A stretch of DNA of 64,000 nt from Halieaceae bacterium (GCA_902631395.1 CACOYM010000001.1:124001-188000); one strand, 5' to 3'. Positions 25,209 to 35,382 are shown, counted from the first letter of the stretch. The notes: generated from the letters alone by a model not told the origin. Translations and numbers: made by a program.

Positions 25209-27131
25209 ATGCCTGCAACGATCGTCGAGACCAATACTAAGAAATTCAAACGCGGTGACATTGATCCGATTACCCTTGATATTATTGAAAATGCCATGAT
25301 GAACGCCCGTTACGAGATGGACGCGGTTGTGTTCAGAACAGCAATGTCCCCGGGTATTCGGGAACAAAATGACATGTTTCCGATGATTGCCAACTTGAAC
25401 GGAAAGATGGTGGTAGGGCAATTCGGAAGCTTTATTCACGGGTTTAAGCAAGCTTACGACGGCACCATTGAGGAAGGAGACCTATTCCTTACCAACGACC
25501 CCTACGCTTGCAATGGCGCAATTAGTCATCTGAACGATTGGCTTTTGTTGCGACCAATCTTTAAGGACGGCAGGTTACTGGCTTACGCAGCCATGTTCGG
25601 CCATATGACCGATGTGAGCGGGAAGGTTCCCGGTAGTCTGCCGACTGATGCAAGAGAAATTTTTGAGGAGGGTATTCGTGTCCCCCCAACAAAAATTTTC
25701 AAGAACGACGAGCTGCAGACTGATGTCTTGAATTTGATCCTGCACAACAGTCGCATGCCAACTTGGAATGGAAGCGACTTTAATGCCTTGGTTGCGGCAA
25801 TGAGAACCGCAGAAAAGCGTGTGATTGAAATGGCAGAGCGATTTGGAGATGACGTTTATTATTCAGCTTTGGAGGAGCTGTTGGACAGGAACAGGCGTGC
25901 CTTGGGTAAATTGATTAAGGATACGGTACCCGAAAAAAAACAGTTCTTCGAGGACTATATCTGCGATGACGGACTTGGCATGGGGCCGTACCGTATCAAG
26001 TGCTCGATGTGGCGTGACAAAGACAAAGTTATCTTCGATTTCGACGGGACAGATCCTCAATCGATCAGCTCTATCAACTTTTATCTGAACGAAGAGATGT
26101 TTAAGATGTTCTGCGGTGTCTATATGATCATGGTGTTTGATCCCCAGATCATGTTCAATGATGGCTTCTACGACCTGATGGAGGTTCGAATACCTGAGGG
26201 CACCTTGCTGAAGCCACGTGAACCCGCGGCGCTGTCCTGTCGTACCCACGCGCTGGGGAGGATTTTTGACGTGCTCGGCGGCCTGTTGGGCCAGGGAGAC
26301 CCAGATTTCTTGGCGGGAGCCGGCTTCTCCGACAGCCCACATTTCATGTACTCAGGTTACGATAAGAACGGCGAGTGGTATCAGCTTTACTCCATCGGTT
26401 TTGGCGGAATCCCCGGTAAGCCCTCCGGAGATGGCCCAGACGGCCACTCTCTGTGGCCCAGCTTTACCAATGTGCCTAATGAGTTTCTTGAAAGCTACTT
26501 CCCGTTGCGTATCGAAACTTATGAAACGATTACTGATAGCGGTGGTGCCGGGTATAACCGAGGGGGTAACGGGTTACGCATGGGTTACTGCTTTCTGGAG
26601 CCTGGCACCATCTCTATTCACGACGATCGCTGGTTGACCTACCCGTGGGGTGTGAATGGCGGGCTGCCGGGACGTCGCTCGGAGAAGATTCTCAAGCGTA
26701 TTGATGGCAGTGTTGAAATGATGCCTAGTAAGTGTGACCGGATAGCAGTTAGCGCGGGGGACATCCTTTACTTCAATACTTGGGGTGGCGGTGGTTGTGG
26801 TGACCCTCTTAAGCGTGAAACCGAGCGTGTTCAATTTGATGTGCGTGCGGGTCTTGTGTCGGTCGAAGGCGCCAAGCGTTACGGCGTCGTCATGACTACT
26901 GACCTGACGGTTGACGAAAAAAAGACCAAAGCACTGCGCGCCAAGATGGCGAAGCAACGCGGCAAGGTCAAAATGTTTGACCGCGGTGCTGAAATTGCCC
27001 AGCTCAAGCAGCGTTGCAAGAAAGAGACCGGACTCGAGCCGCCACGCCAACCGGAGTTTCAGCCTTGGGCGCTCAAATTCCTCGAACAGCAACCTAAGTC
27101 CAAAGGCCGCATTAAGATAGCGCGCGGCTGA
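25209..27131 (+). CDS. hyuB: Hydantoinase/oxoprolinase subunit B (HyuB family)
   Basis: A 640-residue HyuB protein, the partner of HyuA in ATP-dependent cyclic-amide hydrolases. The start region DPITLDIIENAMMNARYEMDAVVFRTAMSPGIREQNDMF and the block LTNDPYACNGAISHLNDW are family signatures. The C-terminal region includes GGAGYNRGGNGLRMGYCFLE and WGGGGCGDPL. It follows hyuA by 16 bases with an AGGAGAG site. The gene ends before a strong terminator at 27158. No third (gamma-type) acetone carboxylase subunit is visible, which favours the hydantoinase/oxoprolinase role. Confidence 0.93.
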   Translation: MPATIVETNTKKFKRGDIDPITLDIIENAMMNARYEMDAVVFRTAMSPGIREQNDMFPMIANLNGKMVVGQFGSFIHGFKQAYDGTIEEGDLFLTNDPYACNGAISHLNDWLLLRPIFKDGRLLAYAAMFGHMTDVSGKVPGSLPTDAREIFEEGIRVPPTKIFKNDELQTDVLNLILHNSRMPTWNGSDFNALVAAMRTAEKRVIEMAERFGDDVYYSALEELLDRNRRALGKLIKDTVPEKKQFFEDYICDDGLGMGPYRIKCSMWRDKDKVIFDFDGTDPQSISSINFYLNEEMFKMFCGVYMIMVFDPQIMFNDGFYDLMEVRIPEGTLLKPREPAALSCRTHALGRIFDVLGGLLGQGDPDFLAGAGFSDSPHFMYSGYDKNGEWYQLYSIGFGGIPGKPSGDGPDGHSLWPSFTNVPNEFLESYFPLRIETYETITDSGGAGYNRGGNGLRMGYCFLEPGTISIHDDRWLTYPWGVNGGLPGRRSEKILKRIDGSVEMMPSKCDRIAVSAGDILYFNTWGGGGCGDPLKRETERVQFDVRAGLVSVEGAKRYGVVMTTDLTVDEKKTKALRAKMAKQRGKVKMFDRGAEIAQLKQRCKKETGLEPPRQPEFQPWALKFLEQQPKSKGRIKIARG

Positions 27132-27157
27132 TTTAGTCGGACGCCTTTTGCAGTTGA

Positions 27158-27183
27158 TAAGCCGGGCCCTGCCCGGCTTTTTT
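27158..27183 (+). terminator. Rho-independent terminator after hyuB
   Basis: AAGCCGGGC pairs with GCCCGGCTT across the loop CCT, followed by a T run. It ends the hyuAB transcript. An almost identical hairpin with a different loop occurs at 32620. Confidence 0.92.
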
Positions 27184-27193
27184 ATCGGTAGCC

Positions 27194-29086
27194 ATGCTCT
27201 CTGCCATGTCACAACCCCACGTTTTAAAGGCCTGCGGGGTCCTTAGCCTCGCGATGCTACCTGAGATTGTATTTGGTGAGGAATTAGGCGAAGTCATTAT
27301 TAGGGCTGATCGCGACTTACTGTCTCAAAATTTGATGCAATCATTGAGCGTGAGAGAGGTCGATTCATCCACACAGATCTCACAAAATCGCTCAATTGGC
27401 GATTGGTTGGCCTCGGAGCCCGGTATGAGCCTGAACGGGCAGGGAGGCTTGCTACAAAGCTACAGCGTCCGTGGCATGAGCCGATCCCGCATTCGCACCG
27501 AAATTGACGGTGTGCCGATTATCACTGATCGCGCCGCAGGCAACTCGACATCTTTTCTTCCACCTACGTTGATCCGCGCTGTGAGTGCTCAAATGGGTGG
27601 TTCGTCATCGCTATTTGGGTCCGACGCGATGGGCGGGGTTGTCAATGTCTGGACCCGAGATTTTGCCCAGCTGAACGTAGAGGGCGCCTTTCAGACTCTG
27701 GATAATGCCTCTGTCTTGACCATTGGCGGTGCCCCCAGAGGCGATACCTCGTTGGGACTAGCGATCCGCTATGCAGATGAAGCCTCGGCCGCCGAAGGTA
27801 CCCCGCTCAATACGGGCTACCGCAGCGGTGCCGCCGTCTTACAGCATGAGAGCGCTTGGCGGACCATCAAACTGAAGGTAAATGGACTGGTAAGTTTGGC
27901 GCAGGACGTCGGCAAGTCTTCCAGAGAATATCCCAGATCAATCAGTTACTATCCTCATGAGCGTCATGAGATACTAAAGGTTGAAATGGAGCGCGCTGGT
28001 CAATGGTTGCTCCGCTTTTATGGACACCGACAAGATTGGCAAACCAAAAGCCAGATTAGGGAATCCGGCCTCGCGCTGAACAGCTATCGTAGCGATACGC
28101 TTGGATCACTTTTCTATCTGACCCACACGAAGCTGAGCGGCCTCGGGAGACTGGGGATCGAGTGGGTGGGCCGACGAGGTGTCTCAATACGTTATCAGGA
28201 GCAAGATTCTGAAGGGCTGCTGCTCGTCGACAGCGAGCCGGTATCCGGTAAGCAGGACAACCTAGGCCTTTTTATTGATCAAGTATGGACTGTTGGCTTT
28301 TGGGATGCAGGCATTGGCTTGCGCTTTGACCACATCGCCCAAGCTGCGAGTTCAGGGGACGGGTCCCATTACGAACTCAGCGCCAATGCGCGTGTGAATT
28401 TTCATCTGAGCGAGCAGGTGACGTTATTTGCCCGTTGGGCAACGGGATTCCGGGCGCCAAACTTGAGCGAGCTGTTCTACCGCGGCGTGACGCCAAGAGG
28501 TGAGATCGTGGGCAACACCGAGCTCGATTCAGAAGAGAGTGCCTCCTCTGAGCTAGGGGTTCAGGTCACCAGTGGCCGTTTCAGTTTTTCACTCGCCGGT
28601 TACCGCACGGTCATTGACGACTATGTTGAGCGGTTTCATGAAACGGCTACGACTCAAAGCTACCGAAATATCGCTAAAGGATTGATTCAAGGCTATGAAT
28701 TTCGCATAGCCTACGAGCCTTCTGCTCGGTGGGATCATGCGCTCTCGTACGGTGATCAGTCCGGCCGAGACTCGGCTAGCGGTAATTGGTTGGCTGATCT
28801 CAATCCCAACACTTGGCGCTATTCGCTTACATGGCGTCCATCGCGGGCTGTCGTCAGCTTGGACCTCTCGCACCGAGAAGGCCGATCAGAATTCGGGGCT
28901 GGAGAGGAACCACTCAGTCCTCTTACGCTGGTAAATGTCGCGGTGTCATGGTCAATGGGCCAACACTGGGAGTTGGGGGTGGCCTGCACAAACTGCTCTC
29001 GTCAAACATTCTATGGAACTGCGGACGATCGTGCGGCATTGCAACCCGGCCGCGCTATCGCGATGAATTTTGCTTGGAAGCCTTAA
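27194..29086 (+). CDS. TonB-dependent receptor
   Basis: A 630-residue outer-membrane receptor with a signal peptide (LKACGVLSLAMLPEIVFG), a TonB-box-like segment (LGEVIIRAD) and a plug domain with YSVRGMSRSRIRTEIDGVPI and GGSSSLFGSDAMGGVVNV. A beta-barrel follows and ends in an aromatic-rich strand (AIAMNFAWKP). The receptor is rather small, closer to BtuB/haem/siderophore types than to the large sugar receptors. It follows the hyuAB terminator and precedes a large BNR-repeat gene. No Fur-like box is visible, so iron may not be the regulator. Ligand unknown. Confidence 0.9.
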   Translation: MLSAMSQPHVLKACGVLSLAMLPEIVFGEELGEVIIRADRDLLSQNLMQSLSVREVDSSTQISQNRSIGDWLASEPGMSLNGQGGLLQSYSVRGMSRSRIRTEIDGVPIITDRAAGNSTSFLPPTLIRAVSAQMGGSSSLFGSDAMGGVVNVWTRDFAQLNVEGAFQTLDNASVLTIGGAPRGDTSLGLAIRYADEASAAEGTPLNTGYRSGAAVLQHESAWRTIKLKVNGLVSLAQDVGKSSREYPRSISYYPHERHEILKVEMERAGQWLLRFYGHRQDWQTKSQIRESGLALNSYRSDTLGSLFYLTHTKLSGLGRLGIEWVGRRGVSIRYQEQDSEGLLLVDSEPVSGKQDNLGLFIDQVWTVGFWDAGIGLRFDHIAQAASSGDGSHYELSANARVNFHLSEQVTLFARWATGFRAPNLSELFYRGVTPRGEIVGNTELDSEESASSELGVQVTSGRFSFSLAGYRTVIDDYVERFHETATTQSYRNIAKGLIQGYEFRIAYEPSARWDHALSYGDQSGRDSASGNWLADLNPNTWRYSLTWRPSRAVVSLDLSHREGRSEFGAGEEPLSPLTLVNVAVSWSMGQHWELGVACTNCSRQTFYGTADDRAALQPGRAIAMNFAWKP

Positions 29087-29182
29087 TGGCATGTACCAAA
29101 ATAAAACAGCATTTTTCAGCGCACGAAGTATTTTCATGTTGGTTAATGCGCCACGGCCAACGGTAATTTTGAGGACAATCTG

Positions 29183-32100
29183 ATGACTCCTTTTCGCTCT
29201 CTATATCTGGTTTTATACACGACATTTTTTGGTCTGGGCATGGTGCCAAAAGGCGTCGCTGATGACGAGTCAGCGCTGGCTGGCCTGAAATGGCGCAATA
29301 TAGGACCTGCTTTCATGTCGGGGCGCATTGCTGATATCGCTTGGCACCCCACAGACCTAAGCGTTTGGTACGTTGGCGTTGGTTCTGGCGGCGTATGGAA
29401 AACCAGCAATTCCGGCGTGACGTGGAAACCTATCTTCGACGAGCAAAGCCGCTACTCCGTCGGTAACGTCACGGTTGACCCGTCTAACCCGCACGTGGTC
29501 TGGGTTGGCACCGGGGAGGATGTTGGCGGACGACACGTTGGCTTCGGGGATGGCATTTACCGATCTGACGACGGCGGCGAGACATGGGTAAACAAGGGAC
29601 TCAAAGACTCGCAGCATATTTCCACTATCGTCGTACATCCTGAAAATTCAGATATTGTCTGGGCGGCCGTTCATGGGCCCCTCTGGTCCCCTGGCGGTGA
29701 TAGAGGCCTCTTTATGACTACCGATGGTGGCGATACTTGGGCGAAGACGCTGGGTGGCGGTGAGTGGACGGGCGTTTCCGATGTTGTGCTAGATCCTCGC
29801 GATCCGGACGTGTTGTACGCCGCAACCTGGCAGCACCATCGGACCGTCGCAGCTTATATGGGCGGCGGTCCAGAAACTGGTATCTACCAGTCTACAGACG
29901 GTGGTTTTAGTTGGACTGAGTTAGAGACGGGGCTGCCTGAAGGCGATATGGGTAAAATTGGGTTGACGATCTCGACGCAGAACCCCGATGTGATTTACGC
30001 CGCGATAGAGCTGGAGCGTCGAAAGGGCGGCGTTTGGCGCTCGGCCGACCGCGGGGCGAGCTGGGTGAAGGGTGCAGATGCAGTGGGAGGCGGAACAGGG
30101 CCGCATTACTATCAGGAGATCTTCGCCAGCCCCCATCAGTTTGATCGCCTCTATCTAGTGGGCCCGACCGTTCAGAAATCCGAGGATGGGGGTAAGACTT
30201 TTGCGCCCATGGAACACCCGAATCAGCATGGAGATATGCACGCCATCGTATTCCACCCTACCGACCCTGAGTACATCATGATGGGGACCGACGGCGGGGT
30301 GTATGAAAGTTTCGATCTGGGTAAGACATGGCGATACATAGAAAATCTGCCCGTAACTCAGTACTACAAGCTCGCGCTCGACGATAGCCAGCCGTTTTAT
30401 AACATTTATGGCGGGACACAGGACAACAACACTCAGGGTGGTCCGTCTCGAACAGACAACGTTCATGGCGTTCGCACAGCCGATTGGAGAGTGGTTCTTG
30501 GTGGCGACGGCCATCAGCCGGCCACAGAGCCGGGCAACCCCGATTTGCTTTATGCGCAGTGGCAGCAGGGCAACATTACGCGCATCGATTTGCCGACCAG
30601 TGAGTCGGTGTACATCAAACCTCAACCCGCGCCTGGCGATCCGCCGGAGCGCTTTAATTGGGATTCGCCGATTTTGGTCAGTGAACACGAATCCAGACGC
30701 GTGTACTTCGCTTCCCAGCGCGTATGGCGCTCTGATGATCGCGGCGACACTTGGACAGCTATTTCTAAGGACTTGACCCGCAACCAGGACCGAATGCTGC
30801 TTCCGCTGATGGGGCAGACCTGGAGCTGGGACGCGTCGTGGGATATGTCGGCGATGTCCGACTACAATACCGTAACGTCATTAGCAGAGTCGCCTCTTGA
30901 TGAGAGTCTTCTCTATGTCGGCACAGATGATGGCTTGATTCAAGTCACGGATGACGGTGGGAATTCTTGGAAGCGCATTGAGGTGGGTGATCTGCCAGGC
31001 GTCCCCGACACTGCGTTTGTAAATGATATTCGCGCCGATTTACACGATGCCGACACGGTGTATGTCGCGTTGGATAATCATAAATTCGGAGACTTCAGCC
31101 CCTATCTATTAGTGAGCCGTAATCGAGGTCGAAGCTGGCAAAGTATCACTGCAGGCATACCTCAAGATCATCTCGTTTGGCGGATCGTGCAAGATCACGA
31201 GCGCCCCGACTTGCTATTCGCCGCCACGGAATTCGGCGTGTTTGTGACGTTGGATGCGGGCGCGCAATGGCAAAAGCTGGACGGCGGCATGCCGACAATT
31301 TCGATCCGCGATATTCAGATTCAGCGCAGAGAAAACGACCTCGTAGCGGCCAGTTTCGGCCGAGGATTTTTCATCTTGGATGACTATTCCATGCTGCGCA
31401 GTTTTGCACCAGAAGACAAGATGCCTGAGGCAACGCTGTTCGAAACACGGCCTGCACGTTGGTATTTTGAGCGGCCAGTTCTGGGCGCAACGCGCAAAGG
31501 TTCACAGGGCGACCAACTGTATGTTGCGGAGAATCCACCGTTTGGTGCGGTAATCTCCTATTTCCTGCGCGACGGTTATCCTACGCAAGCGGAGGCACGG
31601 CAGGAGGTTGAGTCCGATTCCTTGGAGGCAGGCGATGCGATCGCTTTCCCAGGATGGGACATTGTTGAGGCCGAACGCCGAGAGGTGGCACCCGCTTTGA
31701 GGATCGTGATTCGCGATCTAGACGGTGCGGTTATAAGACGATTGGATGCGCCCCCTACCAAAGGCCTGCACCGGGTTACATGGGACTTACGGCACCCTTA
31801 TTATGGATCAGTTGAGACGCCGCCAAACTGGCAGGGCTTGATGCCGAGCGGTTTCATGGTGAGGCCTGACGCGGATTACACAGCAGAGCTGGTTTTGATC
31901 GCCGGGGGTGAAACTCGGCTATTGAGCGGGCCGATCACTGTTCGAGTGAACCGAATGACAACCCCAGCATTAGAGGGCGCTGAGATCACTGAGGTTACTG
32001 CGTTTTGGGATGAGTTAGCGAAGACCGGTGGGAAAGCAAGTGCAGCGCAGTATGCACTCAGCGATATTTTTGAAGATATCGATACTCTCCACAAAATGCT

Positions 32101-32449
32101 GGATTCTTCGGGCACAATGCCGGGAGCATTTGAGCAAAAATTAGCAGAACTGAAATCGGAGGCTTATGAGCTTGACCGGGCGTTGACTGGAGATAAGTCT
32201 AAAGGCGAGGTCGGCGAGTACGACATACATCGAATCACCAGCTGGTTGAGGCACGCTCAAGGGGGCGTCGCTAACTCGACCTATGGACCTACGCCTGCGC
32301 ACAGGACAAGTCTGGCAAATGCGCAGCAGGCGTTAGCACCTGTGGCCACCGCAATTAATCGCATGATCAATGAAGATCTACCCGCGTTGAGGCGCGAGCT
32401 GATGGCGGAGGGGGCGCCCTGGGGCCGTGGTCAGACCGTACCCCAGTGA
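29183..32449 (+). CDS. Exported sortilin/VPS10-like BNR-repeat protein
   Basis: A 1088-residue protein with a signal peptide (LYLVLYTTFFGLGMVPKGVA). Many copies of an Asp-box-type repeat can be read, such as YRSDDGGETWVNKG, MTTDGGDTWAK, QSTDGGFSWTEL and RSDDRGDTWTAI, and these make 10-bladed-propeller-like domains known from sortilins and secreted BNR glycosidases. The last 350 residues form a separate all-beta and helical tail. Such proteins are common in marine bacteria beside TonB receptors, but their function is unproven. It is 96 bases after a receptor gene and ends before a bidirectional terminator. Confidence 0.88.
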   Translation: MTPFRSLYLVLYTTFFGLGMVPKGVADDESALAGLKWRNIGPAFMSGRIADIAWHPTDLSVWYVGVGSGGVWKTSNSGVTWKPIFDEQSRYSVGNVTVDPSNPHVVWVGTGEDVGGRHVGFGDGIYRSDDGGETWVNKGLKDSQHISTIVVHPENSDIVWAAVHGPLWSPGGDRGLFMTTDGGDTWAKTLGGGEWTGVSDVVLDPRDPDVLYAATWQHHRTVAAYMGGGPETGIYQSTDGGFSWTELETGLPEGDMGKIGLTISTQNPDVIYAAIELERRKGGVWRSADRGASWVKGADAVGGGTGPHYYQEIFASPHQFDRLYLVGPTVQKSEDGGKTFAPMEHPNQHGDMHAIVFHPTDPEYIMMGTDGGVYESFDLGKTWRYIENLPVTQYYKLALDDSQPFYNIYGGTQDNNTQGGPSRTDNVHGVRTADWRVVLGGDGHQPATEPGNPDLLYAQWQQGNITRIDLPTSESVYIKPQPAPGDPPERFNWDSPILVSEHESRRVYFASQRVWRSDDRGDTWTAISKDLTRNQDRMLLPLMGQTWSWDASWDMSAMSDYNTVTSLAESPLDESLLYVGTDDGLIQVTDDGGNSWKRIEVGDLPGVPDTAFVNDIRADLHDADTVYVALDNHKFGDFSPYLLVSRNRGRSWQSITAGIPQDHLVWRIVQDHERPDLLFAATEFGVFVTLDAGAQWQKLDGGMPTISIRDIQIQRRENDLVAASFGRGFFILDDYSMLRSFAPEDKMPEATLFETRPARWYFERPVLGATRKGSQGDQLYVAENPPFGAVISYFLRDGYPTQAEARQEVESDSLEAGDAIAFPGWDIVEAERREVAPALRIVIRDLDGAVIRRLDAPPTKGLHRVTWDLRHPYYGSVETPPNWQGLMPSGFMVRPDADYTAELVLIAGGETRLLSGPITVRVNRMTTPALEGAEITEVTAFWDELAKTGGKASAAQYALSDIFEDIDTLHKMLDSSGTMPGAFEQKLAELKSEAYELDRALTGDKSKGEVGEYDIHRITSWLRHAQGGVANSTYGPTPAHRTSLANAQQALAPVATAINRMINEDLPALRRELMAEGAPWGRGQTVPQ

Positions 32450-32614
32450 AAAGCGCTGCAGTCGTTACATCGTTGGCGAATCCACCCTAATCTATGGCTT
32501 GGCGGCGCGACAGTTTTACGCCGACAGCTTCGGTAGAGATTAAGCTGTGAGTCACACACTTTTGATTGGCCAGCACATTTACCGAAAGCGTGCTTCCGAA
32601 TAACTTACAGCAGG

Positions 32615-32645
32615 CAAAAAAAAGCCGGGCAATGCCCGGCTTTTT
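32615..32645. terminator. Bidirectional terminator between convergent genes
   Basis: AAAAAGCCGGGC pairs with GCCCGGCTTTTT around a short loop. It has A and T runs on both sides, so it can end transcription from both the BNR gene and the facing receptor gene. The stem is almost the same as that at 27158. Confidence 0.93.
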
Positions 32646-32659
32646 CGTGCAGATCCCGT

Positions 32660-35263
32660 TTAGAAGTCCCACTGGAATTCGACACCTGCGGTGCGGTATG
32701 CGCCCGGAGTGACAAACGCGCCACCAAACTCTGGCGCCATAATTACTTCGGCGACATACTCTTCATCAAAAAGGTTGCGGGCGAATGCTGTCAAACGCCA
32801 ATTATCACCGCCCAGGCTGACCCTGAGATTTGTGATGCCATAGCCATCCACCTTAGTCTTGGAATAGCTCGTTGCAAGACCACCAAATAGTGTGGCAGGT
32901 ACCTCGTTGGGTAGGCCCTCAAAGTCATACGACTTTGGCGTATCTAGGTCGCTGCCTTGAACCACGTGGTAGAAGATGTCGCCTTGATAGGCGTATTCTA
33001 GTCTAGCCAGCAGGTTGAGGCCTGCAAGCTCTTGATCCCAAGTCATCGCAACATTGAACGCGTATTCAGGAGCGTTAGGCACATCATTACCTGCTACATA
33101 GGGTCGCACGGTCATTGCATCAATCTTGCCGTCAATCGTACTCGCTCCCGCATCAAGTCTCAGACTATCCGTTAACTGCCATGAGGCACTCACTTCTAGC
33201 CCTTTAATGGTGACCTCGTCGATACCCTCCACCGTCCGCATCAGACCAAAGGGACCAACGTAGAACTCGAAGAACTGCATATCATCCACCGTTGTGTGGT
33301 ATGCAGCTGCATTAACCTGCAGGTTGCCATCCAACAATGTCGATCGGACACCCAATTCGAAAGAGCTAGAGGTTTCCTCTTCATAAATTTCTGGCGGGGC
33401 GACTGGAAGACCGTCAGGATTCACAAGAAACAAGCTGATAATCTCGGTGCCGCCTAGGTTGTTAAAGCCACCTGTTTTGAAGCCTACGCCCCAGCTACCA
33501 AACCAAGTCGTGGTATCAGACATATCATAGGTAAAGCTGATCTTGGGTTGGAGCGCGTCAAACTCCTTGCTCCGCTTGTTCACGCGCGCATTGACTGCAC
33601 CAGTGCTCAGGTCAATGAAGGCTGGGTTCCAAGGAGTTCCGCCGAGAGGTGCGCCATTCAATGTGCAGCCGCCCGCAAAGAAGGCTCCGCAGTAATCAAT
33701 GTTGGTAGAGACATAGCCGTCGGCAGGGCTGGGTACGGCGTTTTGGACCTCTCTGTCCTCGACGTCATAACGAAGAGCAACGGACAATTCTAGGCGATCG
33801 GTCATGTCATAATTAATAGAACCGAACCCAGATAGTACGGTGGTTTCGAAATCATCGAGTACTAGCGCGTCAGTCAACTCATTGACAAAAGATCGAGGCA
33901 AGTGGTCGCGGCCATCGTCTTCAAGTTGCGCGATGCCAACTCGACGCTCGATGTCTAGGAAGTACATACCTGCCTGCCAGCGCAAACGTTGATCGGCAGA
34001 TGACGTCCACTGGAGCTGGAAGCTGGTGTCTCGCTGATTACGTTCTTGGTATTGATAACCGTCGCAAGTGGTGGGGCTATACGGGGGAAGAAATCGTCCC
34101 GCTGCCGTTCCGTCTAGATTGAAAGTTGGCTGTTGCATCTGAGTCGCATCACCCAAGAAGATAGATCTGGCAGCAGCGGATTGCTGACAATGCCCGAGGT
34201 TATCGTAGAAGCCAAACGCCCCCGAGGTGCCGTCAGCCACAAAATATTGCTCTTGGTCTGAGTACAAGGCCCACGCCGTTAGTGTGCCGGTATCAAATTG
34301 TTTATCCACTTTGACCGACACTTCTACAGTATCTTGTTCGTTATCTGGATCTACATTTGGCGCATAGATAAATTCATGCTCGTTAACGTCTACAGAAGCT
34401 GCGCTCGGATCCACTCCAAAACCCTGCAAACCGTCCAACGCGCCAACAAAAAACGGCAGCTCAAATGCCGCGTTAAACGCGATGGTACCGGCTGACACTT
34501 CAGAGAACCGAATTTTGGTGTCAATAGACAGAGTGTCAGTCGGATCAAATACTATGCGGCCGCTGACCGCGTTTTCTTGAAAGTCATTTACGACGTCATC
34601 CTGTAAATAGCTATTACGAAGGAAGCCATCGGTTTTGCGAGTCGTTAGAGTTAAGCGCCCAGCAACATCATCACCCAGCGGGCCCGCGATAGTGGCGGTT
34701 CCATAGCTAGTTGCGTATTCGGCTATGCCAACCTTAATGCTCCCCTCCATCTCTTGCGTGGGGCGCTTGGTTGACATTATGACGGCCCCCGCTGCAGCGG
34801 ATCTTCCGTACAGGGCGCCTTGGGGGCCCTTCAACACCTCAATCTGTGCAAGATCGGGATATTCCCTATTAAAAGCTGACGGGTTTGTATAAAGAACGCC
34901 ATCAACAATAAATGCGAAGTTAGTCTCGGCGTCTCGTGCACCGTTGATGCCGCGGATGCTTAGTTGGCTGTCGCCAACCTCAACAGTGTTCACAAAAGTT
35001 ACGCCAGGTGTCATGAAAACGAAGTCCTCCGCACGCTGCACGCCCATATTCTCGATCTGGCTTTCGGTAAATGCTGTTACCGTTGCGGGCACGTCTTGCA
35101 GCGATTCTGCGCGCGCTCGCGCCGTTACGACGACTTCCTCCAGCTGTGCTGACACAGTCGAGGGCACGAGTAGAGTTGCCGTAGAGAGGGCTGCAGACAC
35201 TGCTGCGGTAAGTGGGATGGTAGCCAGTGCCTTGCGGCGTCTGCTGAGTGCGGTGCTCCTCAT
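32660..35263 (-). CDS. TonB-dependent receptor, large
   Basis: An 867-residue receptor with an alanine-rich signal peptide (about 1-40), a TonB-box region (LEEVVVTARARAESLQDVPATVTAF) and a plug with QLSIRGINGARDAE and VLKGPQGALYGRSAAAGAVIMSTKRP. The barrel ends in the terminal-aromatic strand TAGVEFQWDF. Start ATG 35263 has GGAGG. The sequence style is that of receptors for hydrophobic or aromatic compounds in Proteobacteria, a loose inference. Operator-like site 5 lies about 105 bases upstream, placing it with the CoA-transferase genes in the putative regulon. Confidence 0.92.
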   Translation of the reverse strand: MRSTALSRRRKALATIPLTAAVSAALSTATLLVPSTVSAQLEEVVVTARARAESLQDVPATVTAFTESQIENMGVQRAEDFVFMTPGVTFVNTVEVGDSQLSIRGINGARDAETNFAFIVDGVLYTNPSAFNREYPDLAQIEVLKGPQGALYGRSAAAGAVIMSTKRPTQEMEGSIKVGIAEYATSYGTATIAGPLGDDVAGRLTLTTRKTDGFLRNSYLQDDVVNDFQENAVSGRIVFDPTDTLSIDTKIRFSEVSAGTIAFNAAFELPFFVGALDGLQGFGVDPSAASVDVNEHEFIYAPNVDPDNEQDTVEVSVKVDKQFDTGTLTAWALYSDQEQYFVADGTSGAFGFYDNLGHCQQSAAARSIFLGDATQMQQPTFNLDGTAAGRFLPPYSPTTCDGYQYQERNQRDTSFQLQWTSSADQRLRWQAGMYFLDIERRVGIAQLEDDGRDHLPRSFVNELTDALVLDDFETTVLSGFGSINYDMTDRLELSVALRYDVEDREVQNAVPSPADGYVSTNIDYCGAFFAGGCTLNGAPLGGTPWNPAFIDLSTGAVNARVNKRSKEFDALQPKISFTYDMSDTTTWFGSWGVGFKTGGFNNLGGTEIISLFLVNPDGLPVAPPEIYEEETSSSFELGVRSTLLDGNLQVNAAAYHTTVDDMQFFEFYVGPFGLMRTVEGIDEVTIKGLEVSASWQLTDSLRLDAGASTIDGKIDAMTVRPYVAGNDVPNAPEYAFNVAMTWDQELAGLNLLARLEYAYQGDIFYHVVQGSDLDTPKSYDFEGLPNEVPATLFGGLATSYSKTKVDGYGITNLRVSLGGDNWRLTAFARNLFDEEYVAEVIMAPEFGGAFVTPGAYRTAGVEFQWDF

Positions 35264-35366
35264 GGGTAGCCTCCTTTTTTAAGGCCCGCGCGGGGCCATG
35301 ATTTTGAGTGTTTACAGCTTTTTTTGTCAGCTTGATGTCAGCTGCAGGTGCATCATGAGCACCTTG

Positions 35367-35378
35367 ATGTCCGGACAT
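35367..35378. promoter_or_regulatory. Operator-like site 5 (ATGTCCGGACAT)
   Basis: A perfect 12-base palindrome, identical to site 2. It lies between the receptor gene (start 35263) and the 3' end of a CoA-transferase gene, so it most likely controls the receptor. Confidence 0.75.
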
Positions 35379-35382
35379 TGCA

